In this document: positions 40,045 to 45,410 of the stretch, piece after piece
Position numbering within the stretch: position 1 is the stretch's first letter
Layout: each line of letters starts with the position of its first letter
Source: Anaerocolumna sp.
GTDB taxonomy: Bacteria > Bacillota > Clostridia > Lachnospirales > Lachnospiraceae
Length of the DNA stretch: 45,410 bases
Assembly (NCBI GenBank): GCA_029256035.1
Contig: JAQSYR010000002.1
Span: forward strand, 1-45,410
Direction of reading: 5' to 3'
The notes under the pieces: model-generated
Database searches by the model: none
Seen by the model: only the letters and a program-made list of their open reading frames with translations
Told to the model about the DNA's origin: nothing
Program-made: the position numbers and the translations under genes

Positions 40045-42189
40045 ATGGATATATTAAAGCAGCTGCGGGACGAGCTTGGTATTAAATTAGAGCAAGTAGA
40101 AGCTACCGTAAAATTAATTGATGAAGGAAATACCATACCCTTTATAGCCAGATACCGTAAAGAAGTAACGGGTTCATTAAATGATGAAGTATTAAGAAAT
40201 TTGCACGAAAGGCTTCTTTATCTTCGAAATCTGGAAGATAAGAAAGCTAGTGTATTATCAAGCATAGAAGAACAGGGAAAACTGACGGAAGAGTTAAAGA
40301 ACCAGATTTTAGCGGCTACAACACTAGTAGTTGTGGAAGATTTATACCGACCATATCGTCCAAAGAGAAGAACCAGGGCTACCATTGCCAAAGAAAAGGG
40401 ACTAGAACCACTAGCCAATATTATACTATTGCAAATGACGAATCAGCCTATTGAAAAAGAGGCAGCAGCTTTTCTCTCAGAAGAAAAAGAGGTTGTAACA
40501 GTGGAAGAGGCCATTGCCGGTGCAATGGATATAATTGCGGAGAGTATTTCTGATGAGGCTGATTATAGAATTCACATTAGAAAGGTTACTTTTGATGAAG
40601 GAATAATTGCCTCAACCTGCAAGGATGAGAAAGCAGAGAGTGTCTATGAGATGTATTATAATTTTGAAGAGAAGCTGACGAAACTGGCTGGTCATAGAGT
40701 GCTTGCTCTCAATCGTGGTGAAAATGAGAAGATATTGACCGTAAAAATAATGGCGCCAGAAGATAAAATTCTTCTGTATCTCCAAACTAAGACAATTACA
40801 AGAGATAATCCATACACCAACGATATTTTAAAATCAACCATTGAAGATAGTTATAAAAGGCTTATTGCTCCAGCCATTGAGAGGGAAATAAGAAATGATC
40901 TTACGGAAAAAGCCGAAGATGGTGCTATTAAAGTATTTGGTAAGAACTTAGAGCAGCTTCTGATGCAGCCTCCAATTGTGGGACAAGTGGTACTTGGTTG
41001 GGATCCGGCATTTCGTACCGGTTGTAAACTTGCAGTAGTAGATGGAACTGGCAAAGTGTTAGATACTATGGTTATTTATCCGACAGCACCACAAAACAAA
41101 GTGGATGAGGCTAAGAAAAAGGTAAGTGAATTAATCAAGAAATATGGAATATCAGTAATTTCCATTGGAAATGGAACTGCTTCAAGAGAATCTGAATTAA
41201 TCGTTGCAGATTTATTAAAAGAAATGCACAGCCATGTTCAGTACGTTATTGTAAATGAAGCAGGAGCCTCTGTATATTCAGCAAGTAAACTGGCGACGGA
41301 AGAATTTCCAAACTTTGATGTGGGTCAGAGAAGTGCTGCTTCCATTGCAAGAAGATTACAAGATCCTCTGGCAGAGCTAGTTAAAATTGATCCAAAATCC
41401 ATTGGAGTTGGACAGTATCAGCATGATATGAACCAAAAGAAATTATCGGAGGCATTAACCGGAGTCGTTGAAGATTGTGTAAATAAAGTAGGAGTTGATT
41501 TAAATACAGCCTCAGCTTCCCTTCTTGAATACATTTCCGGTATCAGTAAGGTAATAGCGAAAAATATTGTATCCTATAGGGAAGAGAATGGACGATTTAC
41601 GAATCGAAGTCAATTGCTTAAAGTGGCAAAATTAGGACCAAAAGCATTTGAACAGTGTGCTGGTTTTATGAGAATACAAGATGGTAAAAATCCATTGGAT
41701 GCAACCAGTGTTCATCCCGAATCCTATGAAGCAGCTACCAACTTATTAAATAAACTTAACTTTACTTTAACTGATTTAAAAACCGGTGGGCTAGTGAATC
41801 TTTCAAAACTTGTAAAAGATAAAAAAGCAATGGCAGATAATCTGGGAATTGGTGAAATAACACTGATTGACATTATAAAAGAACTAGAAAAGCCAGGTAG
41901 AGACCCTCGTGATGAGATGCCAAAACCAATTTTAAGAACTGATGTTTTAGAAATGAAAGATTTAACAGAAGGTATGCTCTTAAAAGGAACTGTTCGTAAT
42001 GTAATTGATTTTGGTGCCTTTGTAGATATCGGTGTTCATCAGGATGGATTAGTTCATATCTCTCAATTGACAGATAAGAAGTTTGTTAAGCATCCATTAG
42101 ATGTAGTTAGTGTTGGTGATGTTGTAGATGTAAAGGTTATGAGCGTTGATGCTGCCAAAAAGAGGATACAACTTACTATGATCCTTTAG
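40045..42189 (+). CDS. tex: Tex, S1-domain RNA-binding transcription accessory protein
   Basis: MDILKQLRDELGIKLEQVEATVKLIDEGNTIPFIARYRKEVTGSLND..., LGWDPAFRTGCKLAVVD, C-terminal S1 GMLLKGTVRNVIDFGAFVDIGVHQDGLVHISQL; ATG 40045 after AAAGGAG. Confidence 0.95.
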   Translation: MDILKQLRDELGIKLEQVEATVKLIDEGNTIPFIARYRKEVTGSLNDEVLRNLHERLLYLRNLEDKKASVLSSIEEQGKLTEELKNQILAATTLVVVEDLYRPYRPKRRTRATIAKEKGLEPLANIILLQMTNQPIEKEAAAFLSEEKEVVTVEEAIAGAMDIIAESISDEADYRIHIRKVTFDEGIIASTCKDEKAESVYEMYYNFEEKLTKLAGHRVLALNRGENEKILTVKIMAPEDKILLYLQTKTITRDNPYTNDILKSTIEDSYKRLIAPAIEREIRNDLTEKAEDGAIKVFGKNLEQLLMQPPIVGQVVLGWDPAFRTGCKLAVVDGTGKVLDTMVIYPTAPQNKVDEAKKKVSELIKKYGISVISIGNGTASRESELIVADLLKEMHSHVQYVIVNEAGASVYSASKLATEEFPNFDVGQRSAASIARRLQDPLAELVKIDPKSIGVGQYQHDMNQKKLSEALTGVVEDCVNKVGVDLNTASASLLEYISGISKVIAKNIVSYREENGRFTNRSQLLKVAKLGPKAFEQCAGFMRIQDGKNPLDATSVHPESYEAATNLLNKLNFTLTDLKTGGLVNLSKLVKDKKAMADNLGIGEITLIDIIKELEKPGRDPRDEMPKPILRTDVLEMKDLTEGMLLKGTVRNVIDFGAFVDIGVHQDGLVHISQLTDKKFVKHPLDVVSVGDVVDVKVMSVDAAKKRIQLTMIL

Positions 42190-42255
42190 TTTGCCAAAGC
42201 TTAGAAAGCAATATTATAAATATAAAACTTAAGCCATTAAAATTTAGCAAATTTT

Positions 42256-42316
42256 AAGAAACGTCATATAATACAAGGTAACATAAAAACTTGTGCTATA
42301 TGGCGTTTCTTTTTGT
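42256..42316 (+). terminator. Terminator after tex
   Basis: AAGAAACGTCATATA / TATATGGCGTTTCTT with inner ACAAG/CTTGT, followed by TTTTGTCG. Confidence 0.8.
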
Positions 42317-42533
42317 CGTTTTCTAAGGAACTACTTATGAGGCTGAAATCAATAATTATTACTATTTACCATGTACTACACATATTAATATACAACAATA
42401 TAATAATTTTAACAGCAGTGGTTACTAGAGATGGTGACTGTACAAAACCCATAGAATGCAACAATGCTACTGTAATATAAAGTTGATAGGGACAAAAACA
42501 ATAAAATATATTCCATTTAAGAGGAGCATTAAC

Positions 42534-43010
42534 ATGGGAAAAAAGGAAATTCACAAATCAAGGAAACCGAAACTTTGTCTGGTATCCTCTTCAGGAGGTC
42601 ACTGGGAACAGTTACAAAGGCTACAACCTTTACTAGAAAAATATGATGGATTTTATGTTTCTGAAAAAACAACCTATAACTGTGGTGCTAATTATACTAT
42701 GCTGCAAACGGACCTAAAAGATATGTGGATGATTCCCAAAATGATATGCAATATGGGTAAAGCAGTTTTTATATGGTTTAGAGAAAAACCTGATTTTGTG
42801 ATTACCACAGGTACTTTAGTGGCATATCCTTTCTATTTGCTGAGTATTCTGTATAGGAAAAAGTTTATTTTTATAGAAAGCTTTTCAAGAATCTATGACG
42901 GAACGAAAGCTGGACGAATGATGTATAAACATGCGGATTTGTTTATCGTTCAGTGGGAAACTTTATTAGAGATTTATCCGAAAGCAGTCTATGGAGGGAG
43001 CATCTATTGA
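42534..43010 (+). CDS. Alg14/PssD-like glycosyltransferase subunit
   Basis: KLCLVSSSGGHWEQLQRLQPLLEKYDGFYVSEKT...PDFVITTGTLVAYPFYLLSILYRKKFIFIESFSRI; AGAGGAGC before ATG 42534. Confidence 0.87.
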   Translation: MGKKEIHKSRKPKLCLVSSSGGHWEQLQRLQPLLEKYDGFYVSEKTTYNCGANYTMLQTDLKDMWMIPKMICNMGKAVFIWFREKPDFVITTGTLVAYPFYLLSILYRKKFIFIESFSRIYDGTKAGRMMYKHADLFIVQWETLLEIYPKAVYGGSIY

Positions 43011-43495
43011 TCTTTGTTTGCGCAGGTTCCAGGGAATATCAATTTAACCGTTTATTTCAAAAGATAGATGATTTACTTGAAAAGGGTGTAATTCAGGAAG
43101 AAGTTTTTGCACAGATAGGGGCATCAACATATAAACCAAGGAATTATCAATATAGGAATTACATAAGCAAAGAAGAATATAATCAATGGATGGAAGCAAG
43201 TAGACTGGTTATTACTCATGGTGGTACCGGCTCCATTATTGGGGCTTTAAAAAAAGGCAAAAAAGTAATAGCAGTCACCAGGCTAAGCAAATATGAGGAA
43301 CATGTGGATGATCATCAAAAGCAAATTGTAGACCTATTTACCAGGGAACATTATATCCTAGGAGTTCACGAAATAGAGGAACTAAGGGAAGCACTTGCTT
43401 TAGTGGATGAGAAGTCTACCATACTAAGAAGATTTGAAAAAGAATCCTATATTCTTAACATCATAGAAGAGTTTATTAAAAACAACTATCATTGA
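43007..43495 (+). CDS. Alg13/PssE-like glycosyltransferase subunit
   Basis: TTG 43007 in TTGA overlap with the upstream stop, GGAGGGAG upstream; (M)IFVCAGSREYQFNRLFQKIDDL...VITHGGTGSIIGALKKGKKVIAVTRLSKYEEHVDDHQ. Confidence 0.85.
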   Translation: MIFVCAGSREYQFNRLFQKIDDLLEKGVIQEEVFAQIGASTYKPRNYQYRNYISKEEYNQWMEASRLVITHGGTGSIIGALKKGKKVIAVTRLSKYEEHVDDHQKQIVDLFTREHYILGVHEIEELREALALVDEKSTILRRFEKESYILNIIEEFIKNNYH

Positions 43496-43505
43496 GGAGA
43501 GAGGA

Positions 43506-44393
43506 ATGAATAAAAGAGTAAAAAATGCAGTTCTTATACCTATGAATATATTGTATAAATTTAATCCGTCTGTCACCTTGAAACTATTGTATCGACTAAA
43601 GACGGGGCGCAGACTAAATCTGAAAAGTCCAAAAACCTACACAGAAAAAATTCAGTGGTTAAAACTAAATTATAAAAGCAAACTTCTTCCTATCTGTACA
43701 GATAAATATACTGTCAGAAAATATGTGAAACACTGTGGCTGTGAAAATATTCTGACAAAGTTGTACTGGTATGGATATGACCCCTCCGCTATACCATTTG
43801 ATGATTTACCTGATCAATTTGTGATTAAAGTAACTCATGGCAGTGGTTTTAATATTATTTGCAAGAATAAGCAGGAACTGGATATCAGTGCAACAACTCG
43901 GGTGCTAAAGAGGTGGTTAACAGAAAAATATCTTCCCTGCTATGGAGAATGGTTTTACGGGGTAATTAAGCCAAGAATTATAGTAGAAGAATATTTAGAT
44001 GATGGAAAAGGTTCTTCTCCCAAAGATTACAAATTTTATTGCTTCCATGGAGAACCAAAGCTAATCAATGTTCATGTAGACAGATTTACAAATCACAAAA
44101 GCATTTTACTTGATGTTAATTGGAACCCTTTAAAGAATATTAAAATGAAAGAAGTTGACAACTCTATTAAAGTTGAAAAACCATCCGAATTAGATGAGTT
44201 GTTAAAGTATGCAAGAATATTATCCAAAGGGTTTCCTCATGTCAGGGTTGATTTATATATTGTAAATTCTAAAATATATTTTGGTGAATTAAGCTTTACC
44301 AGTGATGCAGGTTTTGTAACCATATCACCAATTCAAACGGAAGAGATCATTGGAGAATGGTTAAGGATTCCATCAGGTGGGGGGAACTTATGA
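43506..44393 (+). CDS. TupA-like ATP-grasp protein
   Basis: RRLNLKSPKTYTEKIQWLKLNYKSKLLPICTDKYTVRKYV...FVIKVTHGSGFNIICKNK...IIVEEYLDDGKGSSPKDYKFYCFHGEPKLINVHVDR. Confidence 0.85.
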   Translation: MNKRVKNAVLIPMNILYKFNPSVTLKLLYRLKTGRRLNLKSPKTYTEKIQWLKLNYKSKLLPICTDKYTVRKYVKHCGCENILTKLYWYGYDPSAIPFDDLPDQFVIKVTHGSGFNIICKNKQELDISATTRVLKRWLTEKYLPCYGEWFYGVIKPRIIVEEYLDDGKGSSPKDYKFYCFHGEPKLINVHVDRFTNHKSILLDVNWNPLKNIKMKEVDNSIKVEKPSELDELLKYARILSKGFPHVRVDLYIVNSKIYFGELSFTSDAGFVTISPIQTEEIIGEWLRIPSGGGNL

Positions 44394-45410
44394 TTAAAAT
44401 ATTAATGGTTGCAACAACCCATTTTGAGTTAGATGGTATTACAAATAGTTTAATGAACTACTATAGGCATATGGATAAGTCAGATATGCAAATTGACTTT
44501 GTTACACCCAATAAAGTAGTTAAGAGGTTAAAAAAGGAATTAACAAGGGGTGGAAGTAAGATTTACGTTCTTCCTATGCGCAATACAAGACCATTTAGGT
44601 ATGCAGCTCTTTTAAGCAGGATTATCAGAGCTGGTAAGTATGATATCGTGCATGCTCATGGTAATAGCTGTACTTTGCAGACAGAGATGTTTGCAGCAAA
44701 AATAGGAGGCGCTAAAATTCGTATTGCACACAGCAGAAATACATCCTGCGATCATAAATTTATACACCTGTTATTACGCCCCTTCTTTAACCGTACCTAT
44801 ACCCATGGTTTTGCCTGTGGCAAGGAAGCGGGGAAATGGTTGTTTGGCAACAAGACATTTACAGTAATAATTCCTATTGGATGTATTTTATGAACTGCTT
44901 AAAATTGATCCAAACCAAGTACTGGTTTTAATGGGAGACGGAGAATTAAGAAGTGAGATAGAGTTTAAAATAAAAACACTGGGAATGGAAGAAAATGTTA
45001 TATTAACAGGCAAAACACTAGAAGTATCAAATTTATTACAGGCCATGGATATTATGGTGTTTCCATCAAGACACGAAGGACTGCCAAATGTTGTGGTGGA
45101 ATGGCAGCTGGCCGGTCTTCCTTCCCTGGTATCAGATAAGGTGACCCAGGAGGTTAAGGTTACGGATCTTGTTACCTTTATGCCATTAGAAGAAGGTCCA
45201 TATGCTTGGGCTAGTAAGATTAATGAAATGATTCTTTCGGATCGTAACAAAATGAGGGAAGAAATTAAGGATCAGATGAAGGCAGCAGGATTCGATATTG
45301 AGGAAAATGCAAGAGAGCTGAAACAAATCTATCAGACTCTAATAGAAGAGAAAAAAATTAATCATGAGAAAAATGAAATAAAACAGATGAAAGAAAAAAA
45401 GATAAATAAA
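44390..45410 (+). pseudogene. Glycosyltransferase family 4, interrupted by apparent internal deletion and frame change (open at window end)
   Basis: N-terminal half 44390-44893 (KILMVATTHFELDGITNSLMNYYRHMDK...) stops at TGA 44891-44893. The +1 frame from 44889 resumes YELLKIDPNQVLVLMGDGELRSEIEFKIKTLGMEENVILTGKTLEVSNLLQAMDIMVFPSRHEGLPNVVVEWQLAGLPSLVSD, open to the window end. Confidence 0.8.

Overview
The window looks like chromosomal core sequence from a low-GC Firmicute, probably Clostridia/Lachnospiraceae-like (inferred from gene content and synteny only). In order it carries: the str operon tail (rpsL 3' end, rpsG, fusA, tuf); an mbl/mreB-like gene with flagellar rod genes; recD2; an NTP-transferase, comF-like and YvyF-like genes; cvfB and a thioesterase on the minus strand; a truncated ridA; a methyltransferase, a CPBP protease and trxB; an SH3-NlpC/P60 protein; hpf, secA, and prfB with a programmed +1 frameshift; cheW; an ACT-hom-apgM-lysC block; a complete lsr-type AI-2 uptake and processing locus (cupin-lsrK-lsrR divergent from lsrACDBF); a lipoprotein; tex; and the start of a polysaccharide cluster with a disrupted glycosyltransferase. 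No tRNA, rRNA, CRISPR array or transposase gene was recognised. The most interesting signals are: an lsr locus with no lsrG, in which a cupin gene follows lsrK; changed ligand-contact positions in LsrB; a tight DnaA-box cluster upstream of hpf; a long, nearly perfect hairpin element upstream of tex with GGTGTCAGGCACC ends; an internal ribosome-binding site and ATG in lysC; structured leaders in front of rpsG and fusA; and two genes with deletion-type lesions (ridA and a GT4). Several ORF-track starts should be moved: rpsG, recD2, secA, hpf, lsrA, tex, the methyltransferase and the Alg13-like gene.
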